The notes under the pieces were generated by a model. The model had not been told where the DNA came from and did not search any database. It saw only the letters and a program-made list of their open reading frames with translations. From Ruminococcus sp. zg-924 (GTDB lineage: Bacteria > Bacillota > Clostridia > Oscillospirales > Acutalibacteraceae), in the NCBI RefSeq assembly GCF_024433635.1, contig NZ_WNJZ01000017.1, forward strand, positions 1-57,661: a DNA stretch of 57,661 nt, written 5' to 3'. Of this stretch, positions 27,190 to 34,963 are shown piece after piece (position 1 is the stretch's first letter; each line of letters opens with the position of its first letter). Both the position numbers and the translations under genes were made by a program.

Positions 27190-27203
27190 ATTTGTTATAT
27201 TAT
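27174..27203 (+). promoter_or_regulatory. Promoter of the metF-metH operon
   Basis: TTGACA (27174-27179) followed by TATATT at 16 nt or TATTAT at 18 nt spacing. It lies about 45 nt before metF. The 120-nt gap is too short for a SAM or cobalamin riboswitch and I see none. Confidence 0.6.
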
Positions 27204-27245
27204 ATGAGAAATATAAGTTTATATCTTATGAAACAGGAGAAGAAT

Positions 27246-28106
27246 ATGAAAGTATCAGATACATTTGTTGAGGGCAAAACCGTTTTATCCTTTGAGGTTT
27301 TCCCTCCAAAGGCAACAAGCCCCATAGAATCAGTCTATAAACCGCTTGAACAGCTGTGCGCTCTTAATCCTGCATATATCAGCGTTACCTACGGCGCTGC
27401 CGGCGGAGCAAAATCGCACTGCTGCGAAATAGCGTCAAGAATAAAAAATGTTCACGGAATTGAGCCGGTAGCTCACCTTACCTGTGTCGGCAACACTAAG
27501 CAGGAGATTAAAGCGGTGCTTGACGACTTTCAGGCAAACGGCATTGAGAATATTCTCGCTCTCAGGGGCGACATTGTTCCCGGGCAGCCCGTATGCCACG
27601 ATTTCACATATGCAAGCGACCTAACAGCCTTTATAAAGGAGCAGAACCCTGAATTTGACGTTTGCGGAGCCTGCTACCCGGAGGTTCATATGGAAAGCAG
27701 CAGCGAGATTGAGGACATATTAAATCTCAAGAAAAAAGTCGACGCAGGCGCTTCGCACCTTATATCGCAGCTTTTCTTCGACAATCAGATTTACTACGGC
27801 TTCCTGCAAAAGGTAAGAATTGCCGGAATAAGCGTGCCAATCTCCGCAGGTATTATGCCTGTTGTTAACAAAAAGCAGATTGAACGAATGGTTTCGCTGT
27901 GCGGAGCAAGTTTGCCTCCTAAATTCGTAAAGGTTATGCAGAAATACGGCGACAACCCAGAGGCTATGCGTGACGCAGGAATTGCCTACGCAATAAACCA
28001 GATTGTCGATTTGATTTCCAACGGCGTTGATGGCATACATATTTACACAATGAACAACCCGTATGTTGCAACGGCAATCTGTGACGCAATAAAAAATCTT
28101 CTTTAA
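27246..28106 (+). CDS. metF: Methylenetetrahydrofolate reductase
   Basis: Reduces 5,10-methylene-THF to 5-methyl-THF, the methyl donor for MetH. 286 residues from the ATG behind CAGGAG; an upstream in-frame ATG has no good ribosome binding site. Family marks are SFEVFPPKA, VTYGAAGGAK, HLTCVG, NILALRGD and ISQLFFDN with GIMPV. First gene of a three-gene methionine synthase operon, 10 nt before the next gene. Confidence 0.93.
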   Translation: MKVSDTFVEGKTVLSFEVFPPKATSPIESVYKPLEQLCALNPAYISVTYGAAGGAKSHCCEIASRIKNVHGIEPVAHLTCVGNTKQEIKAVLDDFQANGIENILALRGDIVPGQPVCHDFTYASDLTAFIKEQNPEFDVCGACYPEVHMESSSEIEDILNLKKKVDAGASHLISQLFFDNQIYYGFLQKVRIAGISVPISAGIMPVVNKKQIERMVSLCGASLPPKFVKVMQKYGDNPEAMRDAGIAYAINQIVDLISNGVDGIHIYTMNNPYVATAICDAIKNLL

Positions 28107-28116
28107 GGTGAATTAA

Positions 28117-28788
28117 TTGTTTATATTAGAAAAAATCAACCGCAGTGAGGCTCTGCGATACTTAGGCTACAAGGGCAGCACACCGGACGAAAGAACACTT
28201 GATATTTTAGCCGACTGCGAACGCTCTCTGCTTGAAGCCGCCGTTGCGAAATACCTATACCGCCGCTTTGAATTAAGCTTTAATGAAAACGGCATTGAGG
28301 TCTGTGGCACAGGGATAAATCTTACAGGCAAAAGCATATCCGCACACCTTGACGGATGCCGGTCAGTTGTTTTGATGTGCGCTACAATTTCATCGGGTGT
28401 TGACAGACTCATACGCCGCTATCAGGCTACCGATATGACAAGGGCAGTTATCACCGACGCATTGGCAAGCGCCGCTATTGAGCAGGTATGTGATGTTGCG
28501 GACGAAGAAATTAACCGCCGCTTTCCCGACGAATACAAAACGTGGAGATTCAGCCCCGGTTACGGTGATTTGCCGCTTGATTTACAGCGCGACTTTCTGC
28601 GTGTGCTAAACGCTCAGAAAATGATAGGTCTTACTCTCGGCAAAAGCACAATACTTATCCCGACAAAATCGGTAACGGCTCTTATAGGTATTTCAAAGGA
28701 CGAGCTTCCGAAACGAAAAAGAGGCTGCGCAGGCTGCACAATGAGAGCAACCTGCAAATTCAGAAAAGCAGGTGAACGCTGTGTTTAG
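28117..28788 (+). CDS. Stand-alone methionine synthase activation protein
   Basis: 223 residues with a TTG start behind AAGGTG. The segment RFSPGYGDLPLDLQRDFL matches the SAM-binding activation region that normally forms the C-terminus of MetH, which reductively remethylates inactive cob(II)alamin. The C-terminal CAGCTMRATCKFRKAGERC is a Cys cluster, possibly a metal or Fe-S site. It sits between metF and a MetH that lacks this domain, and overlaps the latter. This split arrangement is known in Firmicutes; activity here is inferred. Confidence 0.85.
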   Translation: MFILEKINRSEALRYLGYKGSTPDERTLDILADCERSLLEAAVAKYLYRRFELSFNENGIEVCGTGINLTGKSISAHLDGCRSVVLMCATISSGVDRLIRRYQATDMTRAVITDALASAAIEQVCDVADEEINRRFPDEYKTWRFSPGYGDLPLDLQRDFLRVLNAQKMIGLTLGKSTILIPTKSVTALIGISKDELPKRKRGCAGCTMRATCKFRKAGERCV

Positions 28789-31141
28789 TAAATTATTAAA
28801 TGAAAAGGAATTTATTCTGTTTGACGGCGGAATGGGCACAATGCTTCAAGCAAGCGGTCTTGAAGCAGGCGAAATTCCGGAGCTTCTGACAATCTCCAAC
28901 CCGAAACTGATAACAGATATTCACAAACAATATATTAACGCAGGCTCAAATGTAATTTACTCCTGTACCTTCGGCGCAAACAGCTACAAGCTTAACGGCA
29001 GCGGCTATACGCCTCAGCAGGTTATCACCGCCGCAATAATCTGCGCAAGAGCCGCCGCAAAAGGAACAAACACGCTTGTTGCCCTCGACTTGGGGCCGAT
29101 AGGCAGGCTTATGGAGCCAAACGGCGATATGAGTTTTGATGATGCCTATAATTACTACAAGGAGCAGATAACAGCCGGCAATGACGCCGACCTGATTGTA
29201 TTTGAAACAATGACAGACTTGTCTGAGCTTAAGGCGGCTGTGCTTGCCGCTAAGGAAAACAGCAATTTGCCAATAGTCTGCACTATGACCTTTGAGCAAA
29301 ATCACCGTACCTTTACGGGCGTTTCAATCGGCGCAATGGCTGTAACTCTTGAGGGTCTTGGAATTGATGCAATAGGCGTGAACTGCTCGCTCGGTCCAGA
29401 CGACCTTCCGCCGATTATTGATGAGCTTGTAAGGTGGACAAACCTGCCGATTGTCGTTAAACCAAACGCAGGTCTGCCGGACCCAAACAGCAACACATAC
29501 AGCGTAGGACCCGACGACTTCGCAAAGAGTATTGAAAAGCTAATACCCTACGGCGTAAAAATTATCGGCGGCTGCTGCGGAACAACTCCGCAATTTATTG
29601 CAAGCACCAAAGCTATGCTTAGTGATAAAAAATTCGTACCACGCACACCCGTCAGCTTCAGCGCAGTTACAAGCGGCGAGAGCGTTGTGCTTATTGACCG
29701 TCCGAGAATCATAGGCGAGCGAATAAACCCAACAGGCAAAAAGCTTTTTAAGGAAGCATTAAAAAGCCACAATATAGATTACATTCTCACGCAGGGAATA
29801 GAGCAGGTAAGCGCAGGAGCAGATATTCTTGACGTAAACGTGGGACTTCCCGAAATTGATGAAAAGGAAATGATGATAACCGTTGTGAAGTCACTTCAAG
29901 GTGTTACCGGCGTTCCTTTGCAAATAGACACAACCGAGCCCGATGTTTTAGAGGCAGGACTCAGGGTGTATAACGGCAAGCCGATAGTAAACTCCGTAAA
30001 CGGCGAGGAAAAATCACTTTCAACCGTTTTGCCGCTTGTTAAAAAGTACGGTGCGGCGGTTGTCGGACTTACTCTTGACGAAAACGGAATTCCAAAAACA
30101 GCTCAGGGCAGATTCGACATTGCAAAGAAGATTGTTGAGTGTGCATTAAAGCTCGGCATAGAACGTAAGGATATTTATATTGACTGTCTGACGCTTACTG
30201 CCTCGGCTGAGCAGGAGGGTGTTCTTGAAACACTGAACGCCTTAGAGCGTGTTAAAGCAGAGCTTGGCGTTAAAACGGTACTCGGTGTTTCAAACATATC
30301 CTTCGGACTGCCAAACCGAGAGCTTGTCAACCGCACCTTCCTGACAATGGCGCTCCAGAAGGGTCTTGACTTACCGATTATCAACCCGAATGTTGAGGCT
30401 ATGACAGGCACAGTTAAGGCTTATAACCTGCTTGCAAATATAGATAAAAACTCGGTCGAGTTTATCTCGGCATATAACAATCATACCGCCGCTTCTGCAA
30501 GCGCACCGCAAAGCTCTGCACTGAACATAGAATACGCCATTGAGCACGGTCTAAAAAAAGAGGCTGCAAAGGCAACAACGGAGCTTTTAGCCACCACCGA
30601 ACCTATGAACATTGTGAATCAAAAGCTTATTCCTGCTCTTGACAAGGTAGGTGCGGGCTTTGAAAAGGGTACAATCTTCCTGCCGCAGCTTATTCAAGCC
30701 GCCACAGCCGCACAGGGCTGCTTTGATGTAATTAAACAAAAGCTCACCTCAACAAGCGGCACACCGGTAAGCCGAGGAAAGATAATTCTTGCTACCGTCA
30801 AGGGCGACATTCACGATATAGGCAAGAACATTGTCAAGGTTCTTCTTGAAAACTACGGCTACACCGTATTTGATCTTGGGCGTGATGTTCCCCCTGAAAA
30901 GGTGGTTGAAACAGCAAGGGAGAACGATATACACTTCATTGGTCTTTCTGCACTTATGACAACAACGCTCAAGTCAATGGAGGAAACCATAAAGCTTCTG
31001 CACGAACAGAAAATCGACTGCAAAACCTTTGTCGGCGGCGCAGTGCTTACTTACGATTACGCCATGAAAATCGGCGCAGACTACTACTGCAAGGACGCAA
31101 AGGAAAGCGTTGATGCGGCAAGGGACTTTTTCGGAGAATAA
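28781..31141 (+). CDS. metH: B12-dependent methionine synthase, activation domain absent
   Basis: Transfers the methyl of 5-methyl-THF to homocysteine through cobalamin. About 786 residues. Homocysteine domain (1-290) with DGGMGTMLQ and zinc Cys residues in NCS and GGCCGT; pterin-binding domain (about 310-560) with RINPTGKKLF; B12 cap and Rossmann domain (about 585-786) with the cobalt-ligand motif DIHDIGKN. Full-length MetH is about 1200 residues; the missing SAM-binding part is encoded by the preceding gene. The GTG at 28781 is preferred over GTG at 28772 because AGGTG lies 6 nt before it. The start overlaps the upstream stop. Confidence 0.93.
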   Translation: MFSKLLNEKEFILFDGGMGTMLQASGLEAGEIPELLTISNPKLITDIHKQYINAGSNVIYSCTFGANSYKLNGSGYTPQQVITAAIICARAAAKGTNTLVALDLGPIGRLMEPNGDMSFDDAYNYYKEQITAGNDADLIVFETMTDLSELKAAVLAAKENSNLPIVCTMTFEQNHRTFTGVSIGAMAVTLEGLGIDAIGVNCSLGPDDLPPIIDELVRWTNLPIVVKPNAGLPDPNSNTYSVGPDDFAKSIEKLIPYGVKIIGGCCGTTPQFIASTKAMLSDKKFVPRTPVSFSAVTSGESVVLIDRPRIIGERINPTGKKLFKEALKSHNIDYILTQGIEQVSAGADILDVNVGLPEIDEKEMMITVVKSLQGVTGVPLQIDTTEPDVLEAGLRVYNGKPIVNSVNGEEKSLSTVLPLVKKYGAAVVGLTLDENGIPKTAQGRFDIAKKIVECALKLGIERKDIYIDCLTLTASAEQEGVLETLNALERVKAELGVKTVLGVSNISFGLPNRELVNRTFLTMALQKGLDLPIINPNVEAMTGTVKAYNLLANIDKNSVEFISAYNNHTAASASAPQSSALNIEYAIEHGLKKEAAKATTELLATTEPMNIVNQKLIPALDKVGAGFEKGTIFLPQLIQAATAAQGCFDVIKQKLTSTSGTPVSRGKIILATVKGDIHDIGKNIVKVLLENYGYTVFDLGRDVPPEKVVETARENDIHFIGLSALMTTTLKSMEETIKLLHEQKIDCKTFVGGAVLTYDYAMKIGADYYCKDAKESVDAARDFFGE

Positions 31142-31158
31142 ACCGTATAAAAACAGCT

Positions 31159-31195
31159 ATCGGGCGCACACCGCAAGATGTACGCCCGATTAATT
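31159..31195 (+). terminator. Terminator after metH
   Basis: ATCGGGCG and CGCCCGAT form an 8-bp stem followed by TAATTTT, 17 nt past the metH stop. It lies between convergent metH and lexA and may serve both. Confidence 0.65.
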
Positions 31196-31207
31196 TTGTC
31201 TGTTAAT

Positions 31208-31795
31208 TTAATAATATCTTATAACTTCAATAACCTTGCCAAGTACAGAACACTCAGGAACAATTATCGGCTCGTAATTCGGGTTTTCCGGCTGTAAGCG
31301 AAAATGACCGTTTTCTTTGTAAAACCGCTTTACGGTTGCCTCGTCATCAATAAGAGCCACCACAATCTCGCCGTTTTCCGCCGTCTGTTCCCTATTAACA
31401 ACAACAATATCTCCGTCAAGTATTCCAGCATTTATCATACTGTCGCCTACAATCCTCAGCGCAAAAAGCTCTCTGCCTCGGCGAACACCCTCGCTTACAG
31501 GCACATAACCCTCAATGTCCTCAATCGCTTCAATCGGCAACCCTGCCGTAACCTTGCCCATAATCGGCACTGACGACGACGGGTCACTGTTTGTCAGCCG
31601 TATGGTGCGGTTAAGCTTTTCCTCCTTGTCTATAAAGCCGAGGTTCTTAAGCGTTTTCAAATGTGAATGAACGGTTGAGGTTGACCGCAGTCCTGTTGCG
31701 GCGCAAATATCCCTAACGGACGGGGAATGTCCGTTTTGCGTACACTCTGTAATATATTTAAGTATCTTCTGTTGGCTTTGTGATAAAGGCTTCAT
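31208..31795 (-). CDS. lexA: LexA repressor
   Basis: SOS repressor that self-cleaves when RecA is active. 195 residues from the ATG. The N-terminal winged helix (SPSVRDICAATGLRSTSTVHSHLKTL) binds DNA. The cleavage Ala-Gly is in KVTAGLPI, catalytic Ser in GDSMINAGI and Lys in EATVKRFY. A GTG three codons upstream is possible, but GGGGTGG lies just before the ATG. A putative LexA box overlaps its promoter. Confidence 0.95.
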   Translation of the reverse strand: MKPLSQSQQKILKYITECTQNGHSPSVRDICAATGLRSTSTVHSHLKTLKNLGFIDKEEKLNRTIRLTNSDPSSSVPIMGKVTAGLPIEAIEDIEGYVPVSEGVRRGRELFALRIVGDSMINAGILDGDIVVVNREQTAENGEIVVALIDDEATVKRFYKENGHFRLQPENPNYEPIIVPECSVLGKVIEVIRYY

Positions 31796-31888
31796 AGCAA
31801 CCACCCCATATTAAAGCAATGTCGTCAAATTAACGGCATCGCAATGAAATTTTGCCTACGGCACTATCTACTATAATTTTACAATCCT

Positions 31889-31917
31889 ATTATATCAAGC
31901 AATGCAGAAATAGTCAA
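31889..31917 (-). promoter_or_regulatory. Promoter of lexA
   Basis: -35 TTGACT (31912-31917), 17-nt spacer, -10 TATAAT (31889-31894). Leader of about 90 nt. Confidence 0.7.
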
Positions 31918-31927
31918 ACATTTGTTT
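31916..31927. promoter_or_regulatory. Putative LexA operator
   Basis: AAAC-ATTT-GTTT, a perfect dyad in the layout of the Gram-positive LexA box GAAC-N4-GTTC with A/T at the outer positions. It overlaps the -35 element of lexA, where autoregulation would act. Confidence 0.4.
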
Positions 31928-32009
31928 TGTTTTTATGCTAAACTCTTCTGCAATAAAATTACAAATCGTTGCATTATCACCATCCTCTTGTTATAATAAT
32001 ACTGTACAT

Positions 32010-32924
32010 TCACATAATTACACACAGTGCAAGCATTTCCTCAAGGCGGTTGTATATTTCATCAAGCTTTGATGCAGGCAGCGGGTTTCTGCCGCAGCCA
32101 ATCTCAACGGTAAACGCAGGCTTTGAAAGTTCCTCAATAAACCAATCCTTAAAGCCGCCGCCCACCGCAAGTCCGCTTGGACTTGACAGAGCATATCCGC
32201 TTGTGCGTGCCATAACCTCCGCCATAAGCCGAGATTTTTTCGGTGTGTTGCTGCCGTAGCTCCAGTATATCTCCTCGCCCTGACTGTGAAAGGCTGTGGC
32301 GTGGCGTATGTTCCTGCTGCGGCAAAGCTTAGTAAGCGCCTTTGTTTCAGGCTCGCTTTCGGGCATTTCGCCGCCGTACTGGGTTATGGACGGAGCTGTA
32401 ATTCCGCTGCTTTTCTCACGTTGCTTAAGCTCACGCCAGCCTGCGGAAAAGTTGTGGTTTATGTCAACGCCAAATGCGTTTGCCTGCCACCTGTGAGCCT
32501 TGCCGTTTGCAATTTCGCTGACACGTCGCTCATATCTACCTGCGGCACATTCGCCGTTTAGAGATATTTCAACGCCGTCAGGATTTACACAAGGCACAAC
32601 AATCAGTCCTCGGCGGTTCAAAAAGCGGTCAATGTTAATACCTCTTATACTGCCGCCCGACTTAACACAGCGGCACACCTCCTTTAAAAAGCGAAACAGC
32701 AAAAGGCTTGTCAGCCATTCCATACCGTGAAATGCACCGCACATTAAAACCTGCTCGTCCTCGTTACCCAGTGAGAATGCGTCAATGCTTCTTCCACAGC
32801 GGCTGACGCCTATCTGCTCACGCTTTAAAAACGGGAACTGCTCTGTAAGCATTTTTGTTATTCTTGCACGGTTCTGTTCATCCGCAGGTGTGTCATAGTA
32901 TTTTGTTTTTACCAATACCCTCAA
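32010..32924 (-). CDS. M14-family zinc carboxypeptidase
   Basis: 304 residues with no signal peptide. Zinc ligands are His and Glu in HGMEW (about 66-70) and His in FHSQGEEIYW (about 212); the catalytic Glu is probably in FTVEIGCG near 274. DINHNFSAGW and PCVNPDGVE are also typical of M14. The closest functional group I recognise is the gamma-D-glutamyl-diaminopimelate peptidase type, implying peptidoglycan turnover or spore function; this is an inference. Start codon uncertain: TTG at 32924 or TTG at 32915, each with a nearby but imperfect ribosome binding site. Confidence 0.82.
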   Translation of the reverse strand: MRVLVKTKYYDTPADEQNRARITKMLTEQFPFLKREQIGVSRCGRSIDAFSLGNEDEQVLMCGAFHGMEWLTSLLLFRFLKEVCRCVKSGGSIRGINIDRFLNRRGLIVVPCVNPDGVEISLNGECAAGRYERRVSEIANGKAHRWQANAFGVDINHNFSAGWRELKQREKSSGITAPSITQYGGEMPESEPETKALTKLCRSRNIRHATAFHSQGEEIYWSYGSNTPKKSRLMAEVMARTSGYALSSPSGLAVGGGFKDWFIEELSKPAFTVEIGCGRNPLPASKLDEIYNRLEEMLALCVIM

Positions 32925-32994
32925 ATCCTTTCGTGGTTTGTTTTCAAAATAAAGTTATGTTATTTTTTCAAAATTTATGAATGGGGGAAATAAA

Positions 32995-33540
32995 ATGGAG
33001 TTATTTGAAAAAACCTTGAGCAGCCGTGAAATCTTTGACGGCAGAGTTATCCACGTTACTGTTGACGAAATTGAGCTTGAAAACGGCCATAAGTCAAGCC
33101 GAGAGGTTGTCGGTCATCCGGGTGGAGTCTGCATTGCCGCACTTACCGACAGTGACGAGCTTTTGTTTGTAAGACAGTTTCGCTACCCGTATAAGGAGGT
33201 TGTGCTGGAGCTTCCGGCAGGCAAGCTTGAAAAAGGCCAAAATCCACTTGAAAACGGCAAGAGAGAACTTATGGAGGAAACAGGCGCAATCGGCACATCA
33301 TATTGCTCGCTTGGCAAGCTTTATCCCTCGCCCGGCTACTGCGCCGAGATTATACACCTTTATTTCTGCCGTGTTAAGGAATTCGGCAGCACGAACCCCG
33401 ATGAGGACGAATTTTTAAAGATAGAGAAAATTCCGCTTGACAAGGCTGTTGAAATGGTGCTTAACAACCAAATTCCCGACGCTAAAACGCAAACTGCGGT
33501 GCTTAAAACCGCAATGCTTAAGAGCCTCGGCAAAATTTAA
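32995..33540 (+). CDS. nudF: ADP-ribose pyrophosphatase (Nudix)
   Basis: Hydrolyses ADP-ribose to AMP and ribose 5-phosphate. 181 residues from ATG 32995 (GGGG before it; an ATG six codons earlier has no ribosome binding site). The Nudix box is GKLEKGQNPLENGKRELMEETGA, and the QFRYPYKEVVLELPAGK and PSPGYCAEIIHLYF segments mark the ADPR subfamily. First gene of a nudF, TM-protein, ribF operon. Confidence 0.9.
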   Translation: MELFEKTLSSREIFDGRVIHVTVDEIELENGHKSSREVVGHPGGVCIAALTDSDELLFVRQFRYPYKEVVLELPAGKLEKGQNPLENGKRELMEETGAIGTSYCSLGKLYPSPGYCAEIIHLYFCRVKEFGSTNPDEDEFLKIEKIPLDKAVEMVLNNQIPDAKTQTAVLKTAMLKSLGKI

Positions 33541-33552
33541 GGAGAGATTAAT

Positions 33553-33957
33553 ATGGCGGTAAATTTAGTTTTTCTTTTTGCAGCAGGTGCAGTGCTTGCG
33601 CTTGCGCTTGTTTTCTGCCTTGTGAACAAGCCGAAAAAACCGCTGTTCACAGGGACAACACTGATTATTCTTATATTTTTTCTTATTGCGACTGAGCTTA
33701 TCAATATGGGATTGTCAACGCCAACGATAATTACACTTCCGCAGGGCTTTGTAAACGCAATGGTCGGCTTTTTAACGGCTCAGGACTCACCTAACACCGC
33801 AACACTTGAACAGGCGTTTAATCTGTATATGTATATTGATATCGGGCTTATAGTGCTGTGCATTGTGTCGCTTATTGTCGAGGTTCGCAGCATATTTACC
33901 ATATCGCCTAAAAAGAGTGACGAGCAGGCAAAGAAAAAGGAAGAAGCAAAGGAGTAA
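33553..33957 (+). CDS. Three-helix membrane protein, unknown
   Basis: 134 residues with transmembrane segments near 3-23 (LVFLFAAGAVLALALVFCLV), 32-52 and 90-112 (YMYIDIGLIVLCIVSLIVEV), and a Lys/Glu-rich cytoplasmic tail. It starts 12 nt after nudF with AAGGAG, and its stop is one base before the ribF ATG. I do not recognise the family. Confidence 0.75.
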   Translation: MAVNLVFLFAAGAVLALALVFCLVNKPKKPLFTGTTLIILIFFLIATELINMGLSTPTIITLPQGFVNAMVGFLTAQDSPNTATLEQAFNLYMYIDIGLIVLCIVSLIVEVRSIFTISPKKSDEQAKKKEEAKE

Positions 33958-33958
33958 T

Positions 33959-34885
33959 ATGAAAATATACCAAAACATCGAACGCTCCGACGGCGAGCTG
34001 TCGCTTGCGCTCGGCTTTTTTGACGGTCTGCACAGAGGTCATCAAAGTGTAATAAACGCCGCAGTCGAGCAGAAAAATTGTGGTCTTATCCCTGCAATGC
34101 TTACCTTTAAGGAAAGTCCCCAGAGATTAATTTCTAAAAGAGCAGTACCTCGGCTTATGACAAGGCAGAGCAGATATGAGCTTTTAGAAAGTCTTGGCAT
34201 TGAGGTTTTATATGAGCTTGACTTTGAAAGCATCAGGAACATTTCGCCGCAGGATTTTGTCCAAAACATTCTTTGCAAGGCTCTCGGCGCCAAAAAAGTT
34301 TTCTGCGGCTTTAATTATCATTTCGGCAAGGCAGGCGCAGGAGATGAAAAAATGCTTCACACCTTATGCGCCAATAACAGCATTGAGGCTGTAACACTTC
34401 CACCCGTTATTTTTGGAAGCGAGGCTATAAGCTCAACAAGGATAAGGAATGCTCTTGCAAGCGGAGAAGTCGAAAAGGCAAACAAAATGCTCGGCAGGCG
34501 TTTTTCTTTTGACTTTACCGTAAGTCACGGCAACGAGCTTGGGCGCAAAATGGAAACCCCAACAATCAACCAGCCGATTCCGTGTGATTTTATCCTGCCA
34601 AGGTTCGGCGTGTACGCCACCTATGCAACAATTGACGGAATAACACAAAAAGCGGTAACAAATATTGGCGTAAAGCCAACTGTCGGAAGTCCCTGTCCCC
34701 TTTCCGAAACATGGATTTTAGACAGAGAAATCGGTTCACTCTACGGCTGCCGTCCCAAAATAGAGCTTGTACAGTTCATAAGACCCGAACAGAAATTTTC
34801 GGGAATTACACAGCTTCAGGCGGCGATACTCAAGGACGGTCAAACGGCTAAAAATATTTTTGAAAGAGCCGATACATCGTTGTAA
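33959..34885 (+). CDS. ribF: Riboflavin kinase / FAD synthetase
   Basis: Makes FMN and FAD from riboflavin. 308 residues from the ATG that follows the upstream stop by one base; GGAG lies 4 nt before it. The adenylyltransferase domain has LGFFDGLHRGHQSVI (HxGH class) and ISSTRIRNAL; the kinase domain (about 185-305) has TPTINQPI and GVKPTV. Domain order and length are normal. MetF in this window is an FAD enzyme. Confidence 0.93.
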   Translation: MKIYQNIERSDGELSLALGFFDGLHRGHQSVINAAVEQKNCGLIPAMLTFKESPQRLISKRAVPRLMTRQSRYELLESLGIEVLYELDFESIRNISPQDFVQNILCKALGAKKVFCGFNYHFGKAGAGDEKMLHTLCANNSIEAVTLPPVIFGSEAISSTRIRNALASGEVEKANKMLGRRFSFDFTVSHGNELGRKMETPTINQPIPCDFILPRFGVYATYATIDGITQKAVTNIGVKPTVGSPCPLSETWILDREIGSLYGCRPKIELVQFIRPEQKFSGITQLQAAILKDGQTAKNIFERADTSL

Positions 34886-34963
34886 AATACGCCACTGTAT
34901 GTTAAAATATAGACAAACTAAAACACATTCCGACAGCGAAAGCTTAAAACAGGAGGTAATCAG

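Noticed and set aside
27124-27245. SAM or cobalamin riboswitch before metF-metH
   Set aside because: The gap is filled by a terminator and promoter, leaving about 40 nt of leader.
34886-34963. Purine riboswitch before purL
   Set aside because: The 78-nt gap is too short for an aptamer plus expression platform, and no purine-aptamer core is visible.
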